Origin: Eutypella sp. D-1
Taxonomy: Eukaryota; Ascomycota; Sordariomycetes; Xylariales; Diatrypaceae
Reading direction: 5' to 3'
Assembly (NCBI GenBank): GCA_023313575.1
Contig: JAJTTP010000009.1
Location: 186,001 to 250,000, forward strand
DNA: 64,000 nt
A program made the translations under genes and the position numbers. The notes under the pieces are model-generated. The model was not told where the DNA came from, made no database searches, and saw only the letters and a list, made by a program, of their open reading frames with translations. Of the stretch, positions 12,223 to 21,809 are shown one piece after another; position 1 is the stretch's first letter; each line of letters begins with the position of its first letter.

Positions 12223-13698
12223 ATGGCATACCTCCACCGTGTCGGACATGTGGTCGATTATCCATTGTCCGATCCTTTGTCGCATGGCATCGGAGTGATG
12301 AGAGCCGTCCTCACGCGGTGGTCGGAGCTCGACATCACACATGCCGGCTCTATCATTGCGATTGCCGGAATTGCCCCGTCCGCATGGCAGTTTGTTAGAA
12401 GTGTCTGGCATGAGGTCTCCGCCTGGATCGGCCAGTTCTTCCTCGCTTCCGTGACAATCCCGGGCGGCGATCCTGTCAATCGACAGATAGTCCAATGGAT
12501 CCTAGCCCACAAGTCGCGGCGTTATCGCACATTCACCGGACGCAGTGAAGTCCAGCGCGATAACGCGGACCGGGCTGCCGCGCTTAAGAAGACGCGACGT
12601 CCTGTCCAATATTCTCCCCACTGGGTCTCGCGGTGGTTCTGGCATCGGGGGACCTTCTTTATGGCTAGTCGGTCCATCGAAAGCTTCGCATCCGCCATGT
12701 CGAACCCATCATATGATGGGATAGGGGGTGAAGACCTGACCATCAGCTGTTTCGGGCGTTCCGCGGAACCCATCATGATGCTCGTCGATGCCTGTCGGGA
12801 GTATGCCGACAAGCAAACCCAGTTTTTCGTTATAATATATTCGCGCGATCGATATGGTCTTTCGTGGCAGCCCAAGTATCGTAAGCCTATACGGCGTCTG
12901 GAGACGGTTCATTTCGACGACGAACTAAAACAAGAACTTGTCGCCGATATCAGGCAATACCTCGATCCCAGGACTCAGCGGCTCTACCAGAGCCGCAACA
13001 TGCCCTATCGTAGGGGCTATCTGTTCTATGGACCACCCGGCACTGGAAAGACGTCGCTATCAACCGCCCTTGCTGGTGACTTCGGTCTTGATCTATACGA
13101 AATGAAGATCCCCAGTGTCGGCAGCGACGCCGACCTGGAGCAGATGTTCCAGGAGATACCACCGCAGTGTATCGTGCTCCTAGAGGATATCGATGCCGTC
13201 TGGGTGGATCGCTCCGCCCATTCCCCCGATAGCCAGAGTAATAGCACCAGCGACCGCTCCGCATGCACCTTATCCGGGCTCCTCAACGTGCTGGACGGAG
13301 TCGGGTCGCAGGAGGGCCGCATTGTCATCATGACCACCAACAAACCGGAGCTACTCGATGCCGCGCTCGTTCGCCCCGGTCGCGTCGATATGAAGGTGTA
13401 CCTTGGAAACATTAGTCAGCGTTCTGCGCAACAGATGTTCGTCCGCATGTTTGCCCCCGAGCTCAGCGTCGTCTCATACCTTGACGTCGAGCAGATCCAG
13501 GAGCTGGCGGCGGACTTTGCAAGGGAGATTCCAGAGGACACTTTCACCCCGTCCCAGCTGCAGGGCTTCTTCCAGCTTCACCTGAACAGCGCCACAGACG
13601 CTGCCTCTAGTATCGGGTCTTGGGTAGAGAAGGAGCTCTCGAAGAGTTCGGAGAAGGACTTTGAGATGGTTATTGGTAATAGGCGTGGTGTAAGATAG
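12223..13698 (+). CDS. BCS1-like AAA ATPase
   Basis: Single-exon protein of 491 aa. BCS1 proteins are AAA machines of the inner mitochondrial membrane; the true BCS1 inserts the Rieske protein into complex III. Fungi carry many divergent paralogues, and this is more likely one of those. A hydrophobic stretch near residues 38-60 (AGSIIAIAGIAPSAW) could be the membrane anchor, followed by a BCS1 N-terminal domain to about residue 230. The AAA module has Walker A GPPGTGKTS at residue 270, Walker B CIVLLEDIDAV at residue 316, and a sensor/arginine-finger region (MTTNKPELLDAALVRPGRVD) near residues 373-392. A small helical C-terminal domain follows. A Ser/Asp-rich loop lies just after Walker B. 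All key ATPase residues are present. The start at 12223 is the first ATG of the frame; later ATGs are possible. Confidence 0.88.
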   Translation: MAYLHRVGHVVDYPLSDPLSHGIGVMRAVLTRWSELDITHAGSIIAIAGIAPSAWQFVRSVWHEVSAWIGQFFLASVTIPGGDPVNRQIVQWILAHKSRRYRTFTGRSEVQRDNADRAAALKKTRRPVQYSPHWVSRWFWHRGTFFMASRSIESFASAMSNPSYDGIGGEDLTISCFGRSAEPIMMLVDACREYADKQTQFFVIIYSRDRYGLSWQPKYRKPIRRLETVHFDDELKQELVADIRQYLDPRTQRLYQSRNMPYRRGYLFYGPPGTGKTSLSTALAGDFGLDLYEMKIPSVGSDADLEQMFQEIPPQCIVLLEDIDAVWVDRSAHSPDSQSNSTSDRSACTLSGLLNVLDGVGSQEGRIVIMTTNKPELLDAALVRPGRVDMKVYLGNISQRSAQQMFVRMFAPELSVVSYLDVEQIQELAADFAREIPEDTFTPSQLQGFFQLHLNSATDAASSIGSWVEKELSKSSEKDFEMVIGNRRGVR

Positions 13699-14854
13699 AT
13701 GGCCATCGTACGTATATGACACGAAGTACGAAGGTATTGGTTATAGCCGCTTGTGGATTTAGACTCGGATATCCGGTGTTATTTACTCATCTTACTAGAC
13801 TAGACTAGACTAGACTATTGTAATATATTTTTTTAAACTACGCAGTGCAATTTATGTATGTTTGTAGGGCCTAAAGCTCGTATACGCGGAAATTGTGTGT
13901 TGTTGCAGAGCTAAAAGAACAGGGTAACAGAGAAATAGGGCCACGAGGGGAAAACGTAACAAGGCATGAGCCGGCTACTTGTCTGTTACCAAATGAATTG
14001 ACCTAATAAGCTCACCCTTCTTATTGTAGCATACTGCCGTTATATGAGGTCGAGGATCCGAATCACTGGTGTGCTCGCCCTCCCTGCTAAATAGTCAGTC
14101 GGGATCCTGTGGGATCCATTGCAGGCTGGCGTAATATGACCTACCGTAGGCAGACTTCAGCCGTCCTCTCTAGAAGTTTATTCTTATCATTCGACATTGC
14201 CCCGGATAATGATTCCCTGAAGCTATCTGTGACAGACTCTAGTCGGTTCCACCGGCTGGTCTTGGTAGCAACAGATAGTCTTACGGGCTTTCCAGCAATA
14301 CGGATTGTACCCAACCCTTTCCGTGCTAAAACAAGGTTCGCTACCTTCTTCATTGCTATGAGCAGTCACCTGGGTATGGTAGGTATGAAAACAGAAGAGG
14401 TTAGCGTAGATCTGGTTGTTGAGCTGCGTGGCTAGACTATTAGAGTGCTATTAGAGAAGTCACTGGATCAATAAGTTGCTATGCGCAGTCTCTATACCAT
14501 AGCAATACGGTGATAATGATACTGAGCAGATATAAGTAAGTCTTTGGATTATGATTGTACCTATTGTAAAAACTAGTGCACTGTCAATGGGAGTCAAAAC
14601 AAACCGTCAAGCTAGTGACTTACACGAGCAATCTATCCTGTAGCACGCCAAAATCTATTTATACCCAGTCAAACGGGAAATAGAGACATCAATTCAATAT
14701 CTCCTTATAGAATTAGTTTGACCCGGTAGGATACAACATCTTGATTTCTACACCCACTATTCACCACATCAGACACTGTTCGAGTACACTAGTGCCACCT
14801 CCCAATCTCACGCCCTACGGCAATTAAATCACAGACCAGATCAATCAGACACTC
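13699..14854. other. Spacer with pentanucleotide repeat
   Basis: Contains a run of about five ACTAG/TAGAC units at 13795-13818 just past the BCS1-like gene. A 108-codon plus-strand frame at 14109 has no recognisable features and is matched by a similar-length frame on the other strand. The last part must hold the promoter of the kinase-like gene. Confidence 0.45.
13795..13818. repeat. ACTAG/TAGAC pentanucleotide array
   Basis: About five units roughly 100 bp past the BCS1-like stop codon. Confidence 0.85.
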
Positions 14855-16019
14855 ATGGCGTCCTTACTCCGCGTCGGGCAGGTTCTTCGGGGTCGTGTAT
14901 CAGCATATACGGTTACCAAAGAGCTCTACCGGGCAGGGAATCAAGTTGGTGTATACCAGGCAATGTAAGTATATATGCTATGGGAAAACTCATCCATAAG
15001 TCAAGGCTAACCCTATATTACACCTCCAGAACCTCAGACCGGCAGAAGTGCATCCTCAAGAGCCTCAAGCACAGTACGTGTCTGGAAACCGAAGCAGCGA
15101 TCCTGCACAAGTACCAGTCCCAATGTCCATCCTTCCGCCCTGTCTTGGACGTCATTGAGAACTCCCAGGACCCGCCCTCTATCGTTCTCAAGCATCTTGA
15201 CAGTGATCTCCTAGCCGAATCAGGGCGGAACAGGCTTTCGCGACCGGAGATCAAGCAGGTGGCCAAGAGCGTCCTGGAGGCCCTTCATACCCTACACCAG
15301 GACGGCATGATTCATACCAGTAAGTGAAGGACAGCATGATTAGACTTAGACACTGAAAGCACTACTGACATAATGGCAAACAGGCATCAAGTTGGAAAGC
15401 ATCTTCGTCGATACATTTCCATTTGGAAACCGATTCACCGCCATTCAACTCGGTGACTTTGGGGCCGTGGTGCATAAGGATTCCGATGTCGCCAAGCAAG
15501 GTCATATCATCGGTACCAGCTTTACCCGCAGCCCCGAGGTCATGTTCAGTCTTCCATGGGGACCAGAAACTGACATCTGGTCCTTTGGAACGGCCGTGAG
15601 TATAATACCTCACCATTACCATCGATTGCCTTTGCTTACCAAACGTGGCTCAGATCCTCGAGCTCATCTATGGCCGTGGCTTCCGCATCTTCGACCCGAG
15701 CTTCGAGGGCGTCAAGGCCGACGACGAAAGCTACGATCTGGTGGTTCTGGGCCGGATTCATGGCTGCTTCGGCCCGTTTCCGGATTCTTATCTGGATCTC
15801 GCCGACGAGAACGCATTAGCAGCGATCGGGCTCCTCAACCAGATGGGGCCTCCTGCGAAGCCTTTCCAGAAGATCGCTCGTCGCGAGGTTCCGCCTGCCG
15901 ACCGGGACTTCATCCTCAAGATCATGAAGCTCGATCCCCGAGACCGCCCCACGGCTGAGCAGTTATTGCAGGATGAGTGGTTTACTGAGGAGTCAGAGGA
16001 TACTCGGGGGCCCCTGTAG
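14855..16019 (+). CDS. Kinase-like protein with altered catalytic loop (predicted pseudokinase), four exons
   Basis: Exons 14855-14964, 15030-15319, 15384-15595, 15654-16019 (GTAAGT, GTAAGT and GTGAGT donors) encode 325 aa. The fold is a fungal-specific eukaryotic protein kinase family. The N-lobe keeps a likely ATP lysine (CILKSLKH). The C-lobe has GDFGAVV (DFG), SPEVMFSLPWGPETDIWSFG (subdomains VIII-IX) and KLDPRDRPTAEQLL (subdomain XI). The catalytic loop, which in this family normally reads like HTDVKLDN, here reads HTSIKLES: both the catalytic Asp and the metal-binding Asn are Ser. The intron 2 junction falls exactly in this loop (A|GC makes the first Ser) and is fixed by frame on both sides. 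It is therefore predicted to bind nucleotide at best, not to phosphorylate. It has no clear partner among its neighbours. Confidence 0.82.
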
Positions 16020-16051
16020 CTGAATGGCACACGCGGTTACCTATTGGCCGT

Positions 16052-16074
16052 CCCCCCCCCCCCCCCCCCCCCCC
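16052..16074. repeat. Poly-C tract (23 nt)
   Basis: Uninterrupted run of C beginning about 30 nt after the stop codon of the kinase-like gene, the longest homopolymer in the window. Confidence 0.95.
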
Positions 16075-16286
16075 GGCTTATAGTTACAGGAATCCAGGAG
16101 TTATATTCTATGATACCTTGGACACATCACCAGGCCCATCCGTAGTACCAATGCCAACAATACGATATGCTCAGTCCGCCAGTATTCGAAAATATTCCTT
16201 ATCACAGCATTGCCCAGTTGCCGGTTATTGTCCACTTCCCTCCGCTATCCTGCAAAACACTCTTTGTCGACATCTGGAATAAAATA

Positions 16287-16296
16287 TACCTAGGTA
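16287..16296. promoter_or_regulatory. TACCTAGGTA palindrome
   Basis: Exact 10-bp palindrome, about 620 bp upstream of the APH-like start at 16920. Confidence 0.4.
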
Positions 16297-16919
16297 CCTA
16301 TTTATGTGGTGTACTATAGTATACTATAGTAGTAAAAACCGCCCTACATTCCTTATATGGACAAGTGGAGTGCTATGCAGCCAATTATGTTTCGGGTTGT
16401 TCTTACACTCACTTGCTTACGTAAGTACTAGGTAGGTACATAATAAGTAGATACCTCCAGGCGGATGGACAAACTTTAATTATGTACTTACCTAAATAAT
16501 AAGGCAACTACGAACCTTGGAAAGCTCTAGTCAGGGTGACTCTATTAATCCCATTGTAATCCCATTGTAATCCCATTGTAGCCCAGCTGTTTGGATACAC
16601 TATAATACAATTTCCTATCGCCATTGTCCACTTTTGGAAGTATGTACTTAAGCAAGCAATATTAAACAAAAGGTTACCAACAAACTTTTCTAGCAGCAGT
16701 CCTGACTTTGGTGTTCATTTGGTGTTCAAGCTTCCCAAACACTTCTAAACCACTTACCGTAACAACTTCAGTTGTTCAACTTGATCAACAACTTTTATCC
16801 CGCCATAAGCTTCTCATATCCAAAGTACTCTCACGTACTGCGCCCGCCATTCGGTTATTGCGTTGTGCCCCATTAATTATCAATTATCAATCATCAGCCA
16901 TCAGCCATCAACATACAAC

Positions 16920-18434
16920 ATGAGCGAGACCAGCAGAAATGACGTCGATTTCGCCAGCACAGGCGACTCAGTCGAGCCAAACGTTCCAGCGGAGGTTGAC
17001 GACGGATCGGACTTGGAGTCTTTAGATGATTATGACCTCTCATTTGAGGAACGTCTACCCAAGATTCGCGCGTTATGCTCAGAGCTGTGGCCTGATGCTG
17101 ACCAGACCAAAACCGTGATCGGAGAGCCGCAAGCCGGCGGGTGGAACCAAGTCTACCCTATCATCATCACAAAAGGTTGTGATACACAGCATTTCGTTTT
17201 GAGAATCCCTTGCGTGGAGCATGAAGTACTTCAGACTGTCTTGATCCTGCAATTCCTCCACCGCCGGCGCGGTCGGCTGCCAATCCCAAAAGTCATCACG
17301 TACGACCTTGATCACCACAATCCTATCAACTACCCCTACATCGTTCTCGAGAAATTACCCGGAAAGGACCTCTCAGGCATCTACTCGCTGATGACGCATG
17401 CTCAGAAAGTCATCGTGGCAAAGAAGCTGGGCACCACTTATCGGCAGCTTCTCTCCATCACCAACCCCTACTCTGGCCTTCTCAAGGAGCCACGCGAGGA
17501 AACCACAACTCCACCATCAGCACCATGGCTGATGCCCTTTGGAATGAACCGGAACTGGAAGAAGAGACCTGATCCCAGAGTTTCGGAAATGGGGGACAAT
17601 ATGCTCACTACCGAGACATTGGAGGCTGAGCCGCGGTGTCTAAACAGTGGGGACATCCTTTTACTCGCCTTCAAGCGCCGCCTATTCTACTCGACAATAC
17701 GCGATTTCGAATGGGAAGTTGACATCGAAAAGAAGGCCATGGATATCATCAACCACGTAGCTCGCGATGGTCTTCTTGATGATCGTACGATTTGTCTATG
17801 GCACACGGACCTCTTCCCAAGAAACATCATGGTTGACGTCGAGACGAACCCAGAGGACCCAGTCATCACAGGCCTTCTAGACTGGGATGATGCTGCATTC
17901 GCCCCTCGTTTCATGGCTTGTCAACCCCCATATTGGCTATGGGATACCAAAATCGACGACGACGATACCAGTACCGATGAAGAGCCCCTCGACATACCCC
18001 AGCCCCAGACGGCAGAGGCTGCTGAAATAAAGCAAGCTTTCGACCTCTCCGCCGGAAAAGTCTACTGCAAACTCGCTTACAACCCGAAACTTATTGTTGT
18101 CCGACGACTCCTACGCCATTGCCTTCAGGCACAATGGTCTGACAGTATATTGAAGAAGTTCGAGGACGTCTTCGATCATTGGGAAATCTTGACAACGGAC
18201 GACCCGACAAACCATCCTAATGGTTTTTCTAAGTCTATAACGGGTGACGCCCAACCAACCAGTCAGCAGCTGCGCGCGCTCGACCTTGAAGACCTTACAA
18301 CTACCAGTGGTGGAAATAGCGCCGAGGAGAATGTTAAAACCCATAGGTGGCTTCTAACGAAGATAATTCCTGGACTGATACGGGCCGTATTTTCTACCAT
18401 TTTTGTGGTCCCTATCAATGGGGCCTTGGTATAG
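16920..18434 (+). CDS. APH-like phosphotransferase-family protein
   Basis: Protein of 504 aa with an aminoglycoside phosphotransferase/choline kinase-like fold, a family greatly expanded in filamentous fungi and mostly without known substrates. The acidic N-terminus (residues 1-50) is disordered. The kinase core starts near residue 60. The catalytic loop HTDLFPRN is at residues 295-302 and the metal-binding LLDWDD at about 319-324, both intact, so an active small-molecule kinase is plausible. The start at 16920 (CAACATGAGCG) was preferred to the open frame upstream because that upstream part begins at a TTG and reads as low-complexity repeats of CATCA. The C-terminal tail past residue 480 (a hydrophobic IPGLIRAVFSTIFVV) could reflect a missed 3' intron. 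Confidence 0.85.
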   Translation: MSETSRNDVDFASTGDSVEPNVPAEVDDGSDLESLDDYDLSFEERLPKIRALCSELWPDADQTKTVIGEPQAGGWNQVYPIIITKGCDTQHFVLRIPCVEHEVLQTVLILQFLHRRRGRLPIPKVITYDLDHHNPINYPYIVLEKLPGKDLSGIYSLMTHAQKVIVAKKLGTTYRQLLSITNPYSGLLKEPREETTTPPSAPWLMPFGMNRNWKKRPDPRVSEMGDNMLTTETLEAEPRCLNSGDILLLAFKRRLFYSTIRDFEWEVDIEKKAMDIINHVARDGLLDDRTICLWHTDLFPRNIMVDVETNPEDPVITGLLDWDDAAFAPRFMACQPPYWLWDTKIDDDDTSTDEEPLDIPQPQTAEAAEIKQAFDLSAGKVYCKLAYNPKLIVVRRLLRHCLQAQWSDSILKKFEDVFDHWEILTTDDPTNHPNGFSKSITGDAQPTSQQLRALDLEDLTTTSGGNSAEENVKTHRWLLTKIIPGLIRAVFSTIFVVPINGALV

Positions 18435-19282
18435 GTGTCATGGACGAAGGGTTAATACCAACAAGTAGTGCGTATGATATCACCAATGCCTCTCATGATT
18501 GCTTCAATACGAATCAAAGCCAATTGCAGCTGTTATTGCACAAAACCAAATGGGGGCATGAATAATACAATCAAGTGGCTGCATATTCTACATACACTGA
18601 CATCGTGAAAGAACGTTCCTGTAAACCACAGGCATATTGTGTCCGAAACATACATTATTAAGTGACATTCGAGTGCATTCTAAAAGTTTAAAACAATGTG
18701 TTTCTCAACCAATTGTGTAGCCATACATTTTGTAAACTAGAATTTGGTACATCTAGTGCACTCAAACACCAATTAGTATCTGGTATATCAATAGGCTCTC
18801 TGCTGATACTACTAATAGAATTAATGACTGATCAAAGTCCTATTGCTGCACCTCAACCACTTGACCCGGAACTAATCGATAAGGAACTACGTGCTTATGT
18901 CAATCTTTCAACTTCTATAATACTCTTGCGGGAACCTAAGTCTTATGCTATACAAATAGGAGCTGCTGCGATATAGAAAGTAAATAACACTGCAGTGTTT
19001 ATTTAATGAAAAATCTTTGGCCGCGTGTTATTGTCCATTGTCCAGTCTTAACAATACGGAACTTGACATATTATAAAGTTCCAATACTAACGCGTAATTT
19101 GCTAACCGCAGCGAGACGTATTAAACATAATACTGTATTGTAGTATCTAGCATAATGGATATACTCTCATACTGAGAAAACATCTTGGAAATCAAAATAC
19201 TATAAATGTTTAAAGGCTTGACTGTTCAAGATGTTGTTCACTTGGAAAAGCAAGACATTTGCACAAGATAATTGCAATCAAC
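18435..19282. other. AT-rich spacer
   Basis: Strongly AT-rich 850 bp. The two short open frames (about 18347 and 18698) have no support. The last 100 bp are probably the promoter of the 96-aa gene. Confidence 0.45.
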
Positions 19283-19573
19283 ATGGGTAAAACCAAATCT
19301 ACTACAGGACGATTCGACCACCACTGCCCACGGAAGGGAAAGGGACCGGGTAAATGCGTCAACAACAAGAACCCTTCCTACTGCAAGACGCACCAGGTTA
19401 TCTGCCCTAACCACGAAGACGGGGACGAAAACATATTGCATCTCAAGACAGAGCCATTCCCATCATGTGCGTCTAAAGAGAGACTGAAGGCAAAGAAAGA
19501 GGCGCAAGACCGAGTTCGAGACAACGAGGAAGCAGCGCAGAAGAGGATTGACAACAAGGGGAAGAAGAAGTAG
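19283..19573 (+). CDS. Small Cys/His-rich basic protein
   Basis: Protein of 96 aa starting MGKTKSTTGRFDHHCPRKGK. The first half carries a compact set of possible metal ligands: HHC, then C about 13 residues on, then YCKTHQVICPNH, then a later C in FPSCASKERL. The second half is a Lys/Arg/Glu-rich helix (RLKAKKEAQDRVRDNEEAAQ) ending KKK. This suggests a small zinc-knuckle protein with a basic, coiled tail, perhaps nucleic-acid binding. Single-exon small proteins of this appearance occur across fungi, but I cannot name a function. The start ATG at 19283 was chosen because the upstream extension (MHKIIAIN) begins at TTG. Confidence 0.72.
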   Translation: MGKTKSTTGRFDHHCPRKGKGPGKCVNNKNPSYCKTHQVICPNHEDGDENILHLKTEPFPSCASKERLKAKKEAQDRVRDNEEAAQKRIDNKGKKK

Positions 19574-19654
19574 TAAGTTTCCGTTATTACAAATATAGAC
19601 CCAAGCTTACAGAGTGTTAGGAAAGGACCATGATGGGGATGAAGATATAATACA

Positions 19655-19805
19655 GGGAGCTAGCAACAAGCCTCCTTTCGTGTACGGGGCATGATAGACT
19701 GGACTTTCCTATTAATCAGCGGCCACTCCTCCAGTATACCTAGTAGGGGGTATTCAGAGTTCAATAACAATTTGACCCCCGCACATACTATCGAGCTATC
19801 TTGTA
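19655..19805 (+). mobile_element. Decayed LTR-like relic (same family as the solo LTRs)
   Basis: Shares ordered blocks with the solo LTRs at 7603 and 41680: CATGATAGACTGGACTTTCCTATT for GATAGACTAG-ATT-TCTATAAG, AGGGGG, CAGAGTTCAATAACAATTTGACC for CAGAGTTCAACGACTATTCGACC, and CATACTATCGAG for ATACTATAGCG. Boundaries are approximate; no target duplication could be found. Confidence 0.5.
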
Positions 19806-20479
19806 AGTGACACTTGCGGTTTTAGTTCCCACCATGTATTGTATAAGGAACACCAAATTCAGGGTTCATAGTCGTACTCTTAAGTGTGACTATGACAGTT
19901 AACTGAGCTTCTTAAAATGAAGAGATTCGGAACTAGCAAAACCCAGTACCTTAAGTTATAAGATCGCTTGTATATATTAATAAGGGGAATTTCCTAACCT
20001 GCGGCTAGATGTCATTCGCTCTATGACAATATATCGATTCCCATCATGTGCCTAGTACTGTGATCTTCGGGGGGTGAATAGGCCTTCTGGGGGCTCTTTC
20101 ACCACCCACCCACTAGTACGCGAAAGCTGGGCAAAGGTCGGTGAGAAAGAAAGTCATCGCTATAGCTATAGATGATACGCCAAAACTCCAATTGGAAATA
20201 GCGCCACCTACCTCGCTTATTCGAATCGTTTCTATCCTAATCTTATGATTATTATTATATCATTACCAGGAATCTCCGAGTTTCTTACTCATATAGCTCC
20301 TAAGACATTGATTCACGAGCAGAATTAATTCTAAACTCGGAAATCGTTAACTGCGAACGTTGGCGTGTAATTACCTCGTAGACCTAATAACCTAATTAAG
20401 ACGTAAATTGCCAAATCACCGATTGTGAGGAGAAATAGTCACACGCCTAGATAGATAGATCATAATGCCTTACCCCCTA

Positions 20480-20620
20480 TGAATATATTAGAGGGGGCGA
20501 AGCCCCCTATATAGCGATCTGGCTCTAGATAGCCCACCCTACGGGCCTTAATATAAGATTCTGGCGAGCCTCCGTCGTATTCGCGGGCACCTATCACTCT
20601 GGTACTATAAGCCCCTGACA
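20480..20620 (-). mobile_element. Decayed LTR-like relic, minus strand
   Basis: Read on the minus strand it carries the exact hairpin GGGGGCTTCGCCCCC (20507-20493) preceded by GGGCTATCTAGAGCCAGATCGCTATAT, similar to the sequence before the hairpin in the solo LTRs. A possible 5' end TGTCAGGGGC starts at 20620. The other end is not recognisable. Confidence 0.4.
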
Positions 20621-20856
20621 CCGATGAAGAGGTGGTGTTAGTCCTATGGCCCATTTCTCCTGGGCAATTAAATAGCCTGGCTTGGATCGGAATCAACTTC
20701 TTGTTTTGCAATGGGGGCCGTGCTGGATGTGTCGGGGTCGCCTCTATAGTTGTGTGCTCTCCACGGAGTGCTATATGTTGCTGCGATTTGAGGTCTGCCA
20801 ATGGTCTTCAGGCGGCGGCCCTATATCTCTTAGCTTCCAACATTTGCATGCATCAT

Positions 20857-21809
20857 TCAGCATGGACTCACTAGCGAGACATTGTTCTTTCGTTTGAAAA
20901 TGAGATCCCAGAGTGGCTTGTATATAGGTATGGAGGCACAGAGATGGAGGACAAAAATCTCCGCACACACCCAAGCAAAACTATCAACCGACTCCCAGGT
21001 CATATCGGATCGAGCCGAAAGAGCGCGAAGATGGTAGGTCTTGATAGCAGAAGATATAACCGAAAATATACCACAGCCAAACAATATGCTAAGGCCAATC
21101 CGTTTCCGAGTCGTAAGATGGAGAGGCCAGATAATGATAGCAGGCACCACGGCCAGAATAACGTCCATCACAACGTTGAGGCTGCCATTGAAGAGGCTAT
21201 AGTTCCTGTGAACCGAGGGGTCCCAGCAGTGGGATTGCGGTTCCAGAGAGGGATCCCACAATGCCGCAGGAACATCGCATTGGGCGAACGTAAAAATCAC
21301 GGAGAGTATATCGATGGTGGTGTTGATTGTCAGCAAGGCATATAGGCTGTATCTTATGCGCCTTGAGTTAGGCCCTAGGATCCGGAAGATAAGAAAACCC
21401 CCTGCAATCTTGACAGTTGAAACAGCTAAGATTCCGAATGGTCGAGAGATGTAGTTAAGCTTGATCACGGAAGTCGCTTGTGTCTGATCTGTAATGTAGT
21501 ACATGTGCCTCGTTCCCCCCTTCAAGGCCATGGTTACAACGACGACGGTAAGTCCAAGATAGAGGCCCTAATATCGTATTCATCAGTCAAACCAGCAACT
21601 TCAAAAAGTGGTCAGCTGAAAGCGAAGCTCACAAACGAAATGGTCATGAAAGCATCATCATATCCCACCCCTCCGATATGAAAACGAGAGGCATATCGTA
21701 AGATCAAAAAGATGAATGCCAGGGAGCATAACGACACGTATATGGCGATCAATTTAGGTCCACGATCAATGTCAGCCTCACTTGAAAGTGTCGAGCCTGA
21801 GGATTCCAT
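20857..21809 (-). CDS. Pth11-like / fungal rhodopsin-domain 7TM protein, two exons
   Basis: Exons 21809-21633 and 21567-20857 with a 65-nt GTGAGC...TTAG intron give 295 aa. It belongs to the large fungal family of integral membrane proteins related to the Magnaporthe Pth11 receptor. Hydrophobic segments: LIAIYVSLCSLAFIFLILRY (about 20-40), the exon join around TISFGLYLGLTVVVV, ILAVSTVKIAGGFLIFRIL, YALLTINTTIDILSVIFTF, SLNVVMDVILAVVPAIIIW, IGLSILFGCGIFSVISSAI and SVDSFAWVCAEIFVLHLCAS. Family hallmarks are the cysteines in the large extracellular loop (AQCDVPAALWD, HCWD) and the charged ITRKRIG-type cytoplasmic turn (here LTTRKRIG). The C-terminal tail is very short, ending about 20 residues after TM7 (PLWDLIFKRKNN), so it lacks the long cytoplasmic tail of many members. 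The frame is intact. Confidence 0.85.

Larger units (their letters stand above)
16020..16919. other. Spacer with 23-nt C tract
   Basis: Begins with a run of 23 C at 16052-16074 directly after the kinase-like gene. It contains three near-perfect TCCCATTGTAA units around 16548-16578 and a TACCTAGGTA palindrome. The rest is the promoter region of the APH-like gene. Confidence 0.5.
19574..20856. other. Spacer with decayed LTR-like relics
   Basis: No gene. It holds two diverged stretches related to the solo LTRs, entered separately. The remainder is AT-rich with many stops. Confidence 0.45.

Noticed and set aside
14109..14435. 108-codon plus-strand frame
   Set aside because: No domain, poor composition, and an equally open opposite strand.
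18698..18976. 92-codon frame with a hydrophobic centre
   Set aside because: Lies in AT-rich spacer, begins at a weak context and shows no family features.
19615..19852. TGTTAGG...AGGAACA ends around the decayed LTR relic
   Set aside because: Flanking 5-mers (CAGAG and CCAAA) do not match, so these are not accepted as the element ends.
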